Shown here: positions 25,646-34,283 of the stretch, piece by piece | Layout of the letters: every line of letters starts with the position of its first letter | Position numbering within the stretch: the first letter of the stretch is position 1 | Assembly (NCBI GenBank): GCA_029194535.1 | Contig: JARFXR010000002.1 | Coordinates: forward strand, 1,137,346-1,201,345 | Source of the DNA: Nitrospira sp. | GTDB taxonomy: Bacteria; Nitrospirota; Nitrospiria; Nitrospirales; Nitrospiraceae | DNA length: 64,000 nucleotides | Reading direction: 5' to 3' | Program-made: the position numbers and the translations under genes | Notes under the pieces: generated by a model | Seen by the model: only the letters and a program-made list of their open reading frames with translations | What the model was told of the DNA's origin: nothing | The model's database searches: none

Positions 25646-27097
25646 GTGATACGCAGCCTCTTTCGGACCAAGCCGATTCAACAGATTCTGGCAGACGCCG
25701 ATCATCCCACCCATCGACTGAAGAAAACCCTGACAGCCTGGGACCTCACCTGCCTGGGCATCGGTGCGATCATCGGAACCGGCATCTTCGTCCTGATCGG
25801 CACCGCGATTGTCGGAGATGACCACAGGCCTGGAGCGGGACCGGGGATCATCCTCTCCTTTGTCCTATCCGGACTGACCTGTGCGCTGGCCGCCCTGTGC
25901 TATGCCGAAATGTCGGCCATGATTCCCGTAGCCGGGAGCGCCTACACATTTTCCTACGCGACGCTCGGAGAAATGCTCGCCTGGCTGACGGGATGGAATC
26001 TGATCCTCGAGTATGGGGTCGCCTGCGTGGCGGTCGCCATCGGTTGGTCCGGCTATTTCAACAATCTGCTCCGGCTGGCCGGCATTGAACTCCCCCATTG
26101 GGCGACCCATCCGCCAGGTGGTTCCGAGGGGGGTGTCGCCAACCTTCCCGCTGCCATCATCGTGCTCCTCGTAACCGTCGTCCTCGTCGTTGGCATCAAG
26201 GAAAGCGCGCGAATGACCGGCATTGTCGTCGTGATCAAACTAGCCGTCATTCTGTTCTTCATTGGGATTGGAAGTACCTCGTTGAATTCAAGCAACTGGT
26301 CTCCGTTCATGCCGCAGGGGTTTGCCGGTGTGGGAGTGGCCGCCGCCATCGTCTTCTTCGCGTATATCGGATTCGATGCCGTTTCAACGGCGGCTGAGGA
26401 GGCTAAGAACCCTAAGCGCGACGTTCCTATTGGGATTATCGGATCGTTGACCGTCTGTACGATCCTCTACATCGCGGTGGCGACTGTGCTGACCGGGCTG
26501 GTTCCGGTCAGCCGGATCGACATCCACGCTCCGGTGGCGGAGGCGTTGCAGCTCGTCGGATTCAAGTGGGGGGCCGCGGTCGTGGCGATCGGCGCCGTAG
26601 CCGGGATCACCAGCGTTCTTGTCGTCATGATGCTCGGACAGATTCGGGTATTCTTCGCGATGTCGCGCGATCGACTGCTCGGTCCGTGGCTATCCGCCGT
26701 CCATCCTCGTTTCGGCACGCCGCATAGAGCCACGATCCTGACCGGCATCGCCGTGGCGGTCCTTTCGGCGCTGATTCCCATCGGAGAGGCCGCGGATATG
26801 ACCAACATCGGAACGTTCTTCGCGTTCGTCCTCGTCTGCGTCGGCGTCATCGTGCTGCGCTACACCAACCCGGACTATCCCAGACCGTTTAGGCTTCCGT
26901 TCATGCCAATCGTCCCGGTAGCCGCCACATTGGCCTGTCTCTGGCTGATGTGGCAGCTGCCCGGACTGACATGGATTCGCTTCGGCGTCTGGACGGTCAT
27001 CGGTATCCTGATCTATCTCGGGTATGGACTCAAACAGAGCAGGCTGGCAACGCTCGAGCCGCATGCGCAGCTCGTCTACCCTGAGAAGCAACCATGA
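25646..27097 (+). CDS. APC-family amino-acid permease
   Basis: The 483-residue inner-membrane protein has about 12 hydrophobic helices. The first carries the APC signature GIGAIIGTGIFVLIG, and helix 6 has FFAYIGFDAVSTAAEEAKNPKRD, typical of cationic amino-acid transporter-like members. Substrate is unknown. The start is a GTG at 25646. A TATACT box at 25572-25577 may be its -10 element, though no good -35 is visible. Its stop abuts the convergent gene at 27098. Confidence 0.88.
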   Translation: MIRSLFRTKPIQQILADADHPTHRLKKTLTAWDLTCLGIGAIIGTGIFVLIGTAIVGDDHRPGAGPGIILSFVLSGLTCALAALCYAEMSAMIPVAGSAYTFSYATLGEMLAWLTGWNLILEYGVACVAVAIGWSGYFNNLLRLAGIELPHWATHPPGGSEGGVANLPAAIIVLLVTVVLVVGIKESARMTGIVVVIKLAVILFFIGIGSTSLNSSNWSPFMPQGFAGVGVAAAIVFFAYIGFDAVSTAAEEAKNPKRDVPIGIIGSLTVCTILYIAVATVLTGLVPVSRIDIHAPVAEALQLVGFKWGAAVVAIGAVAGITSVLVVMMLGQIRVFFAMSRDRLLGPWLSAVHPRFGTPHRATILTGIAVAVLSALIPIGEAADMTNIGTFFAFVLVCVGVIVLRYTNPDYPRPFRLPFMPIVPVAATLACLWLMWQLPGLTWIRFGVWTVIGILIYLGYGLKQSRLATLEPHAQLVYPEKQP

Positions 27098-27505
27098 TCA
27101 AGCAGCCGGACCGCCTTCGGGCTCGGCAGCAGAAACCGGTGCAGACGGCTGAGGCGCGGCTGTCGGAGAGGAGGGAGCTCCTGCTTGAGTTGCCGCAGGT
27201 GGAGCCGCGGGTTTGGGAGGAGCGGGTGGCTTGGGAGGCGCAGGCTTCTCCGGCTTGATTCCACCGTCCCATGACGGCCCGGAGTACATGTCGGCCGACA
27301 GTCCCTTGGCCTTCCACTTGTTCTCGAAATCCGCGGCAGCCTTGTTGGGAGTCTCTCCGGTCCCCACCACCTCGTTCCAAGGATAGACCTTCGGACCAAT
27401 CTGACATTGGTTGTCCGTCCTTCTCAGGTACAGCGCGATCGGGTTCCCGCGATACGGCCCAAGGAATATGTGCACGCAGCCGACGTATTCGATCAGATTG
27501 GCCAT
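27098..27505 (-). CDS. Uncharacterised protein with Pro/Ala-rich tail
   Basis: The 135-residue protein has a compact N-terminal part (about 1-78: MANLIEYVGCVHIFLGPYRG, YLRRTDNQCQIGPKVYPWNEV, then ENKWKAKGLSADMYSGPSWDGG) and a C-terminal half composed mostly of Pro, Ala and Ser. No signal peptide is seen. I do not recognise a family. The start at 27505 has GGAG five bases upstream; longer in-frame starts are not supported. Its stop abuts the permease stop. Confidence 0.6.
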   Translation of the reverse strand: MANLIEYVGCVHIFLGPYRGNPIALYLRRTDNQCQIGPKVYPWNEVVGTGETPNKAAADFENKWKAKGLSADMYSGPSWDGGIKPEKPAPPKPPAPPKPAAPPAATQAGAPSSPTAAPQPSAPVSAAEPEGGPAA

Positions 27506-27725
27506 GTCGACTCCAGAGAAGCGGCATGATGCCACAAGCCATAAGCGTAGGGCAAGGAGGCTGCCCCGTTTGCTCGCACAATGCGCCCTGTCCAGGTGCA
27601 CGCCTCCACGCTGCACCGAGGGCCGGGCGCATGTACGAGAGGTTGACGCACCACAGCTCCACCGGCGAAGTCGCTCACTGTCGGCGCAAGTGATGGAGGA
27701 GAAAGGAAGCGCGGAACCAGCACCC

Positions 27726-28202
27726 CTACGGCGAGATCGTATGAGGTTGTGCGGGGACCTTACGGACCAGAAAGACGCCGACCACCAGCACCATGATCAC
27801 CATCACGTTCAGCCCCACATCCATGAGGTACTGATAGAATTGATTTTCATTCATCGACGGGAGATGGGACAGCTCTGCGCTGGCGGTCAACACACGTCGC
27901 GTGCAGGCGATGATGCCGACGGCCAGATAGGGTTCAAGATCGAGCACCTCAGTCTGGAGGAAACGGATCACCGTGCGAAACAACTCGAGCAAAATGATCA
28001 CGAGCAAGATATCGTTCAACAGCTTGAGACCGGACGGCAAGAGCCCGATCTGACCGGCTCTGGTGGCGAACACGTACCAGGCATGGGCGAACAAGAGCAT
28101 GCCCAAAACCAGAAGACTGAATCCGGCTGTCATATAGCCGAGCCGGTCCAGCCATTCCATCACCCCACACCAGCGGTTCATGACTGCTTTGCGATCCTGC
28201 AT
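27726..28202 (-). CDS. PsiE-family membrane protein
   Basis: The 158-residue protein has four predicted membrane helices (about 24-46, 60-84, 88-105 and 128-150). The family feature LLVIILLELFRTVIRFL and the following LEPYLAVGIIACTRRVL match phosphate-starvation-inducible PsiE proteins, whose activity is unknown. It lies 23 bases downstream of the desulforedoxin-like gene on the same strand. Confidence 0.8.
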   Translation of the reverse strand: MQDRKAVMNRWCGVMEWLDRLGYMTAGFSLLVLGMLLFAHAWYVFATRAGQIGLLPSGLKLLNDILLVIILLELFRTVIRFLQTEVLDLEPYLAVGIIACTRRVLTASAELSHLPSMNENQFYQYLMDVGLNVMVIMVLVVGVFLVRKVPAQPHTISP

Positions 28203-28225
28203 GGAATCCTCTTACTTCATCCGGA

Positions 28226-28630
28226 TCATGCGGTTCCAGCCGGCGCATTCGGTTGAGCGTCCGATCCTCCCTCTGGATCTGCTCCCCGCAACGCTCCGTA
28301 CCTGAGATCCCGCATCGAACTCACGGTGAGTGAGTGACCGCAACAGCGGATTTCCTTGAAGCCGGCACCCCCGTCCATGATCATAACCCGCAGCCCACAG
28401 GAATCAGGGTAGAACTTCTTTTCATCGAGAACCACGGCCAGCGGCAGGGCGCCCTTCTTCCGGCCGCCGGATGGGTGGATTTCGGGAACAACATCCTCAT
28501 CGGTTAGTTCATGATCGCAACACATGATCTTTTCGAAGCCTGCTCCTCCCCCCATCACCTTGACCACCAAGCCGCACGAGTCAGGATGGCGCTTTCGCTC
28601 ATCGATCAGGTCGCCCTTTTTCAGCGGCAC
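28226..28630 (-). CDS. Tandem desulforedoxin-like cysteine protein
   Basis: The 134-residue protein holds two copies of a roughly 34-residue unit (10-43 and 69-102) with 22 identical positions. Each contains PDSCGL, a Gly-rich GGAGF turn and a CC pair (Cys19, Cys37, Cys38; Cys78, Cys96, Cys97). The spacing matches desulforedoxin (CxxCG...CCG), which binds iron with four Cys. Here the first Cys of each site is replaced by Pro, leaving three per unit. It may bind a metal with a non-Cys ligand or no metal at all. The assignment is by motif and spacing only. It sits between nagZ and psiE on the same strand. Confidence 0.65.
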   Translation of the reverse strand: MPLKKGDLIDERKRHPDSCGLVVKVMGGGAGFEKIMCCDHELTDEDVVPEIHPSGGRKKGALPLAVVLDEKKFYPDSCGLRVMIMDGGAGFKEIRCCGHSLTVSSMRDLRYGALRGADPEGGSDAQPNAPAGTA

Positions 28631-28657
28631 GGGATCTCCTTCACAATACGATTATGG

Positions 28658-29785
28658 TTAAAGAGTCTGCGGAATCGACGCCTTGGCCATTCTGGCCCCT
28701 GTCTGATACACGCTCTGCAAGAGCGCTCGGTGGGTCCGGCAACCGACGACGAGCCTTGCGTCGGAAATCGATGCCGGCCTGTAGGGGAGCACATAGCGCT
28801 GCTTCAACCGTTGAATTCTCGCCACGGACTGATCCAGACGCTCCATCGTGATGTCGCCAGCCGCCACAGACTGTTCGATCGCCTCAAATGCCTCCACTTC
28901 ACGCCCCCGATCTTTGCAGATCAGGAGCACGTCGCAACCGGCCTGGATGGCGCGGACGGCGGCATCGGCGATTCCATAGTGGTCGACGATCGCGCGCATC
29001 TCCAGATCATCTGTGAGTACGACGCCGTCATATCCGAATTGATCCCGCAGCAGCTGCGTGACGATGAACGGAGACAGCGTCGCGGGGCACTGCGGGTCCA
29101 GCGCCTTGTAGAGGACATGCGCGGTCATCATCGCGGCCACACCAGTGGCGACCGCACGCCGAAACGGCACCAACTCCATCGTGTCGAGCCGTTCCCGAGA
29201 GGCCTCCACCACTGGAAGCTCCTTATGGGAATCTGTCACGGTATCGCCATGACCTGGGAAGTGCTTCCCGCAGGCCACCACCAGGTTGTCCTGCAGCCCG
29301 GCGACCGTGAGGATGCCCGATTCGCTGACGAGGTCTGATGTCGCCCCAAACGCTCGGTCGCCGATGATCGGATTGTTCGGGTTACTGTTCACATCAAGTA
29401 CGGGTGCCATGTTCATGTTGATTCCAACGGCCCGCAGCTCCTTCGCGATGGTTGCGGCAGCCGCATAGGTCAACTCGGCGGAGTTGCACCGGCCCAGCAC
29501 CTCGCAAGGAGGAAAAATCGTGAAACCGGCCGGCAATCGCGAGACGCGGCCGCCTTCCTGGTCGATCGAGATCACGAGGGGCGACTTTGGGTTGCATCGC
29601 TGCAGATCGTTAGTCAATTCCACGATCTGGCCGATGGACTCCAGATTCCGCGAGAAGAGAATGACGCCGCCCGGTTTGTAGGTTTTCAGAAAGCCCGCGA
29701 GCTCGGGCGTCACGGACGTGCCCATGAAACCGATCATGAACAGCTGGCCGACCTTTTCGCGAATCGTCATGTGAGATCGTACCAC
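28658..29785 (-). CDS. nagZ: Beta-N-acetylhexosaminidase (GH3)
   Basis: The 375-residue glycosidase removes N-acetylglucosamine from peptidoglycan turnover products. It shows the GH3 NagZ features: VISIDQEGGRVSRLP, the KHFPGHGDTVTDSHKELP loop with the His/Asp dyad, and LTDDLEMRAI carrying the nucleophile Asp. There is no signal peptide, consistent with cytoplasmic muropeptide recycling. The GTG at 29785 is favoured because GGAG lies eight bases upstream, and it sits right after the pepA stop; an ATG 15 bases later is the alternative. Confidence 0.92.
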   Translation of the reverse strand: MVRSHMTIREKVGQLFMIGFMGTSVTPELAGFLKTYKPGGVILFSRNLESIGQIVELTNDLQRCNPKSPLVISIDQEGGRVSRLPAGFTIFPPCEVLGRCNSAELTYAAAATIAKELRAVGINMNMAPVLDVNSNPNNPIIGDRAFGATSDLVSESGILTVAGLQDNLVVACGKHFPGHGDTVTDSHKELPVVEASRERLDTMELVPFRRAVATGVAAMMTAHVLYKALDPQCPATLSPFIVTQLLRDQFGYDGVVLTDDLEMRAIVDHYGIADAAVRAIQAGCDVLLICKDRGREVEAFEAIEQSVAAGDITMERLDQSVARIQRLKQRYVLPYRPASISDARLVVGCRTHRALLQSVYQTGARMAKASIPQTL

Positions 29786-29786
29786 G

Positions 29787-31298
29787 CTACAAACTCCGAT
29801 CGATCAGATACTGAATCAGCAGCCTCGTGCCGATGCCCGTCGGACCCTTGGAAATATAGGCCCGCTCCCGCTCGCTCCAATCGGTGCTCGCAATATCGAG
29901 GTGCACCCACGGATAGTCGCCCACGAATTTGCTTAGGAACAGCGCGGCGGTGATCATGCCTCCTCCGCGGCCTCCGATATTCCGCATGTCCGCGACATCG
30001 CTCCGCAGCTGCTCAAAATACTCTTCCCACAGCGGCATCTCCCAGACGCGTTCGCCCGACGTCAGGCCGGACTTCCGCACCTGCTCCTTCAGCCTGGCGT
30101 CCGTTCCGAACATGCCGATGGCGAATTGGCCGAGAGCCACGACACAGGCGCCCGTGAGGGTTGCGATATCGACCAGGGCTGCGGGATTGTAGCGCTGGGC
30201 ATAGAAGAGCGCGTCGGAGAGAATGAGCCGCCCTTCCGCGTCGGTATTTTGCACTTCGACGGTCTTGCCCGAGAGCGTTTTCACGATGTCGCCCGGCTTC
30301 ATCGCTCGCCCTCCCGGCATGTTCTCCGCCACCGGTAGAATACTGATAAGCCGAAGCGGCAGCTTCAGGCGAGCGGCTGCCCTGACTGCCGCCAGCACCT
30401 CGGCGCCGCCGGTCATGTCCGCTTTCATGTGCTCCATGTTCTCGGCCGGCTTCAGCGAGATCCCTCCCGTATCGAACGTGATGGTCTTTCCGACGAACAC
30501 GACCGGACGCTCATCCTTTTTCCTGGCCCGATTGTATTCCAGAATGAGGAATTTCGGCGGCTCGTGACTGCCCCGGGCCACGCCCAGCAGCGCCCCCATA
30601 CCAAGTTGCTTCATGTCCTTCTGCTCAAGCATCTTGAGCGTAAGATGCTCCTGCTTGGCGATCGCTTTGGCTTCGTCGGCGATGCGCGTCGGGGTCATGA
30701 CGTTGGAGGGATGATTGCACAGGTCGCGGACGAACATCGTGGCCTCCGCCGTAGCAAGACCCCGGCGGACGCCTTCGGCACTCTGACGCACCTGACTCTT
30801 TTGCGGCACGAGCAGGGTCATGAAACCGATGTCTCTTGCGTCGGTATCCTCGGTGCGGTATGTCATAAACTGATACCCGCCGAGAACGGCGCCTTCCGTC
30901 ATGGCCTGAGTGATCTCCACCGCAGAGTGTCCCTTGGGCGTCGCCGTCGGATAGCAGACCGTGAACGCATCCACTTTCGCTTGGCGCGCACGTTTAGCCG
31001 CGTGCCCCATCGCCTGTCGCAGGGTGTCCAGCGTCAGAGACTTTTTCTTTCCCAATCCGATCAAGAGCAGGCGTCTTGCCGGCACCTTGCCTTGCGTGTG
31101 AAACAGCATCGTTTCGCCCGTCCGACCCTCGAACTCTCCGCTCCGGAGGAGACCTTGCAGCGAGCCGCCGAGCGCCTTATCGATCGCGCCTGCATCCTGC
31201 TTGGCCAAGGCTTCCCCTTCACAATGCGTCAGGACCAGGACCTCGACCGACTCGGACTCGGGCCGCCCCGCGTTGATCTGAACCTGCATCAGCTTCAT
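29787..31298 (-). CDS. pepA: Leucyl aminopeptidase (M17)
   Basis: The 503-residue cytoplasmic metallopeptidase has an N-terminal macro-like domain and the M17 catalytic domain. The two-metal site is visible in GKTITFDTGGISLKP, MKADMTGG and the signature NTDAEGRL. It removes N-terminal residues from peptides; some homologues also bind DNA at Xer sites. GGGGAG precedes the ATG. nagZ follows immediately, suggesting joint expression for peptide and muropeptide recycling. Confidence 0.95.
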   Translation of the reverse strand: MKLMQVQINAGRPESESVEVLVLTHCEGEALAKQDAGAIDKALGGSLQGLLRSGEFEGRTGETMLFHTQGKVPARRLLLIGLGKKKSLTLDTLRQAMGHAAKRARQAKVDAFTVCYPTATPKGHSAVEITQAMTEGAVLGGYQFMTYRTEDTDARDIGFMTLLVPQKSQVRQSAEGVRRGLATAEATMFVRDLCNHPSNVMTPTRIADEAKAIAKQEHLTLKMLEQKDMKQLGMGALLGVARGSHEPPKFLILEYNRARKKDERPVVFVGKTITFDTGGISLKPAENMEHMKADMTGGAEVLAAVRAAARLKLPLRLISILPVAENMPGGRAMKPGDIVKTLSGKTVEVQNTDAEGRLILSDALFYAQRYNPAALVDIATLTGACVVALGQFAIGMFGTDARLKEQVRKSGLTSGERVWEMPLWEEYFEQLRSDVADMRNIGGRGGGMITAALFLSKFVGDYPWVHLDIASTDWSERERAYISKGPTGIGTRLLIQYLIDRSL

Positions 31299-31368
31299 GA
31301 CCCTCCCCTTCTTGCGGTTGCTTGAGCGTGAGATTCCGGCCGCCAGACCGACGGCCAGAACCGGTTTC

Positions 31369-32034
31369 TTAGACGCCGCGCGCGTCCGGTGCCCAAATGA
31401 ACTTGTGGAGTTGCAGCTGGAACCGAACCGGCAACCGGTCCGTCAAGATCCATTCAGCGAGCTGTCGTGGTTCAAGGCTCTCGAAGACCGGACTCATGAG
31501 CACCGGGCACAATCCTGCCAGACCATACCGCTCGATGATCCCGACCGCCCAGTCGTAGTCGTGCCGGCCGGCGATCACGAATTTGACTTCGTCCTTTGCG
31601 CTCAACCGCGTCAGGTTCTGCCACCACATCCGTTCCGTCATCCCGCTTCCCGGACACTTCACATCGAGGATCACGTGCGCACGGCGGTCAACCGGCGAAG
31701 TATCGATGGCGCCGCTGGTTTCAATCAGCACCGTGTAGTCCGCCTCACACAATGACTCGATAAGCTGGAGGGCTTGGGATTGCGCCAGAGGCTCTCCCCC
31801 GGTGATTTCGACGAGTCTGCACCCGTATGACTTGACGGTGGTCAACACGTCGGCAACGGACATCTCTTCTCCTCCATGAAATGCGTATGCCGTGTCGCAC
31901 CACGTGCAACGGAGGGGACAGCCGGTCAGCCGTACAAAGACGCAGGGCTGCCCTGCGTAGGTGGATTCCCCTTGGATACTGTGGAAGATCTCGGTGATTC
32001 GCATGCCGAACGTTCCGTTCTGGAGATCGCTCAC
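31369..32034 (-). CDS. queE: 7-carboxy-7-deazaguanine synthase
   Basis: The 221-residue radical SAM enzyme makes the 7-deazaguanine core in queuosine synthesis. The Cys cluster is CPLRCTWC (Cys39, Cys43, Cys46), the CX3CX2C form typical of QueE, preceded by HSIQGEST; EITGGEPL binds SAM. The GTG start has GAGG five bases upstream; an internal ATG 30 bases later is an alternative. queC, queD and queF are not in the window. It is 8 bases downstream of the HAD phosphatase gene. Confidence 0.93.
   Translation of the reverse strand: MSDLQNGTFGMRITEIFHSIQGESTYAGQPCVFVRLTGCPLRCTWCDTAYAFHGGEEMSVADVLTTVKSYGCRLVEITGGEPLAQSQALQLIESLCEADYTVLIETSGAIDTSPVDRRAHVILDVKCPGSGMTERMWWQNLTRLSAKDEVKFVIAGRHDYDWAVGIIERYGLAGLCPVLMSPVFESLEPRQLAEWILTDRLPVRFQLQLHKFIWAPDARGV
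32006..32020. repeat. GAACGGAACGTTC palindrome, copy in queE 5' end
   Basis: The 15-mer GAACGGAACGTTCGG (reverse strand) contains arms GAACG and CGTTC. An identical 15-mer lies in the spacer of the promoter 800 bases upstream. Here it falls just before the internal ATG of queE. Confidence 0.4.
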
Positions 32035-32042
32035 GCGCGCCT

Positions 32043-32732
32043 CTACCGCCAGCGCACGATCGGCCAGTGATGTTGCACGGCGACCGTGCCCATCCCGCAG
32101 ATGGGGTTAACGACCGTCGGATGGCCGACCGCTCTGAGTATCTCAAGATCTCCCGCACTATCGCCATCGGCGAAGCAGGACCCTAAGTCGACATCCAACT
32201 CGGCAGCCAGCCTTTGAATGACTGCTCGCTTCTCTTCGCCGTAGGGCAGGGCAGCCACCAATCGGCCCGTATAGAGTCCTTCGACCTGCTCAGGTACTGC
32301 CGCAATAGATCGATCGATGCGGAGCACCTCCGCAATGGGTTGAACGAGGAAATCCAGCGAGCCGGTGATGAGAACGATCCGGTGCCCGGCGCGACGATGT
32401 TCTTCCATCCGCCTCATCCCAGCGACCACCACGACGGGGCAGATCTCCTCGCGACAGAACTCCTCTCCCAGCGGCCCAATCACTTGGGTCGGTTTACCGG
32501 TGAGATACAACTTGTGCTCCCGGAGAGGCTGGAGCGACGGCGCGGGCAAATGCCGGAGGAGCCATCCTGCGCTGGTCCTCAATTCCGGCCACCCGACGAC
32601 CTTCCACCTCCAGAGGGACCGGAAGAATCGCACCTCGGTGGCCTCGCCAGGCAGCAAGGTGTTGTCCAAATCAAAAAACGCGGCGACCTGAGTCCCGGTC
32701 CGAGATCGGGAAAGCATATGAGCGGGCGGCAT
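32043..32732 (-). CDS. HAD-superfamily phosphatase (subfamily IB)
   Basis: The 229-residue protein has HAD motif I FFDLDNTLLPG (Asp21, Asp23), motif II LITGS, and motif IV CFADGDSAGDLEILRAVGHP. This matches HAD-IB enzymes related to phosphoserine phosphatase, many of which act on lipid phosphates or acyltransfer partners; the substrate is unknown. Starts upstream of 32793 are excluded by the promoter at 32800-32828. ATG 32732 has AGGA about ten bases upstream; an ATG 15 bases later is the alternative. queE follows after 8 bases. Confidence 0.82.
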   Translation of the reverse strand: MPPAHMLSRSRTGTQVAAFFDLDNTLLPGEATEVRFFRSLWRWKVVGWPELRTSAGWLLRHLPAPSLQPLREHKLYLTGKPTQVIGPLGEEFCREEICPVVVVAGMRRMEEHRRAGHRIVLITGSLDFLVQPIAEVLRIDRSIAAVPEQVEGLYTGRLVAALPYGEEKRAVIQRLAAELDVDLGSCFADGDSAGDLEILRAVGHPTVVNPICGMGTVAVQHHWPIVRWR

Positions 32733-32799
32733 TGATGAGTCGTCCTGAGTCGGATGATCCGAAAGGTGTGCACAGAACCCATTCGAGACGTGCGGGCCG

Positions 32800-32828
32800 A
32801 TTCTACCGAACGTTCCGTTCGTTGACAA
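32800..32828 (-). promoter_or_regulatory. Promoter for HAD-queE with palindrome in the spacer
   Basis: On the reverse strand TTGTCA (32828-32823) and TAGAAT (32805-32800) have a 17-base spacer. The spacer contains GAACGGAACGTTC, an inverted repeat ideally placed for a repressor. Confidence 0.7.
32806..32820. repeat. GAACGGAACGTTC palindrome, copy in promoter
   Basis: This 15-mer GAACGGAACGTTCGG is identical to the one at 32006-32020. It fills the -35/-10 spacer of the HAD-queE promoter. Confidence 0.5.
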
Positions 32829-32954
32829 GAATTTTGGGCTCCTCCTATAATGCCGCTCCCTCTGAGTCGGATGGCCACCCGCTGCGTGTCGCGAGGAGCA
32901 GGATGTTCAAACGGGCCGGCGACTAGACGTCAGTCAGCGAGAGCCAAGTGCTCA

Positions 32955-33077
32955 GGCATGCACAAAATGCCCGTAGAACAACGCCGCAGGGAGCCTGCGA
33001 ATGAGGCGTAGGAGGGATGTTACGTCCCAGTGAAACAGGCGACCGAAAAGGACGTTGAAGGGCATTTTCAGTGTGCC
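32955..33077. mobile_element. MITE-like element with terminal inverted repeats
   Basis: The 123-base segment is bounded by GGCATGCACAAAATGCCC and GGGCATTTTCAGTGTGCC, which are imperfect inverted repeats (about 14 of 18 matching). Inside are a perfect stem CGCAGG-GAG-CCTGCG, an outer ACGCC/GGCGT pair and GGGA-TGTTACG-TCCC. It has no credible coding frame and ends six bases before a tRNA gene. The size, ends and folding suggest a non-autonomous transposable repeat. Confidence 0.55.
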
Positions 33078-33083
33078 TTTAGT

Positions 33084-33167
33084 GCCGAAGTGGTGGAATG
33101 GCAGACACGCACGTTTGAGGGGCGTGTGGCGAAAGCCGTGCGGGTTCAAGTCCCGCCTTCGGCACCA
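33084..33167 (+). tRNA. tRNA-Leu (anticodon GAG)
   Basis: Acceptor GCCGAAG pairs with CTTCGGC, with discriminator A and encoded CCA. The anticodon loop TTGAGGG on a CACGT/GCGTG stem gives GAG, reading CTC/CTT. The variable arm TGGCGAAAGCCGTG and GGGTTCAAGTCCC T arm are typical of leucine. Confidence 0.93.
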
Positions 33168-33401
33168 ACATCATCTTCTCTCAAGTTGTGACGCCGGCTG
33201 ACACAAGACTGGGCGGCTCGTTTCATCGGTCACCTGCTCCCGGTTTCACGTCCAAAGCCTGCATCAAGCGGACCTCTCCACGTGAAAGACGCCAATTGTT
33301 TGCCCTCCCACACAGCGGATGCTAGAGTGATCCATGAAACGTACACGACCGAAATGAGTCGTGTCGGGGCGGATATGACCATAAAGCGAACGGGGAGCGC
33401 T

Positions 33402-33773
33402 ATGCCTTCCATTCTGATCGTTGACGATGAGCACCAGATTCGCCAACTGATTCGAACGACGTTTGAAGAAGCCGGATATCGCGTCGCAGAGGCCAGCAAC
33501 GGACGAGACGCGCTTGAGCAGTACCGCCTTCAACCCGCGGACGTCGTGATTACGGATATCTTAATGCCCGATCAAGATGGCTTGGAGTGCATTACCGTCT
33601 TGCGACGCGAATCGCCAAGCGTGAAGATCATCGCCATTACCGGCGGCAGCGACATGATCGGAGTCCTTGGATTTCTGGACGTCGCAAAAATGCTGGGCGC
33701 GCACAGCACGCTGCAAAAACCCTTTGAGATGAAAGCTCTACTGGACGCAGCTGAATCCGCGCTCCTTGCCTGA
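33402..33773 (+). CDS. Single-domain response regulator
   Basis: The 123-residue protein is a lone CheY-like receiver: ILIVDDEHQIR with the acidic pair, phospho-acceptor Asp in VVITDILMPDQDG, the Thr of IAITGGSD and the Lys of LQKPFEM. With no output domain it must act by protein contact or in a phosphorelay. GGGGAG lies four bases upstream of the ATG; in-frame starts further upstream lack support. No kinase is adjacent. Confidence 0.88.
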   Translation: MPSILIVDDEHQIRQLIRTTFEEAGYRVAEASNGRDALEQYRLQPADVVITDILMPDQDGLECITVLRRESPSVKIIAITGGSDMIGVLGFLDVAKMLGAHSTLQKPFEMKALLDAAESALLA

Positions 33774-33857
33774 AGATTCCGTTATACTCGGCCCGCCCCG
33801 CGTTGACAAAACCGTCCCCCACACTCACACTGGAACAAACCGGACACATGCTACGGT

Positions 33858-34283
33858 ATGAACCAGTTCCGGGTCCAACTCATCAACGCGTTCGCAGGCA
33901 GTACCGTCGTGGCCATCGGCGCCTGGCTGGCGTGGGCTCAACTCTCGCCTGTCGGAGGAGGTATCATCTTTGCCGTCTCTCTTGGATTTCTGGCACGGAG
34001 AGGTAGAACCATCACCACGATTTGGGCCTGGGTCACCTTGCTGTTGGGAATCGAGAGCTTCCTCTGGCCGATCGTCACAATGCAGCAAATCAGTTCCACA
34101 ACCTCTCAGCCCTCCGACGAGCAGCTGGGCGTGCTGCTCTCCGCCGCGCTCATGGGCATTCTCTCCGCAGCGTTTTGGTTGGCCTTTTCCTACGGATTGT
34201 TTAAACGATCGGCAACACCGGCCGTGGGATCCGTCGGAGACGCGCCTCCGGCCGTGCGCGCTGCTTCCCGAAAGAAACGCTGA
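33858..34283 (+). CDS. Uncharacterised small membrane protein
   Basis: The 141-residue protein has about four hydrophobic segments (near 10-27, 33-47, 53-75 and 90-112) and a basic Ala-rich tail ending SRKKR. No family is recognised. A TATACT box lies at about 33783 upstream. Its stop abuts the end of the convergent priA-like gene, which ends at 34284. Confidence 0.6.
   Translation: MNQFRVQLINAFAGSTVVAIGAWLAWAQLSPVGGGIIFAVSLGFLARRGRTITTIWAWVTLLLGIESFLWPIVTMQQISSTTSQPSDEQLGVLLSAALMGILSAAFWLAFSYGLFKRSATPAVGSVGDAPPAVRAASRKKR

Noticed and set aside
33060..33083. TTGAAG/TTTAGT pair as the tRNA-Leu(GAG) promoter
   Set aside because: The -10 box would touch the tRNA 5' end, leaving no room for a start site; the resemblance is part of the MITE-like terminus.
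32952..33149. Reverse frame of 65 codons spanning the repeat and tRNA-Leu
   Set aside because: It crosses the MITE-like element and into a tRNA gene; no start signal.
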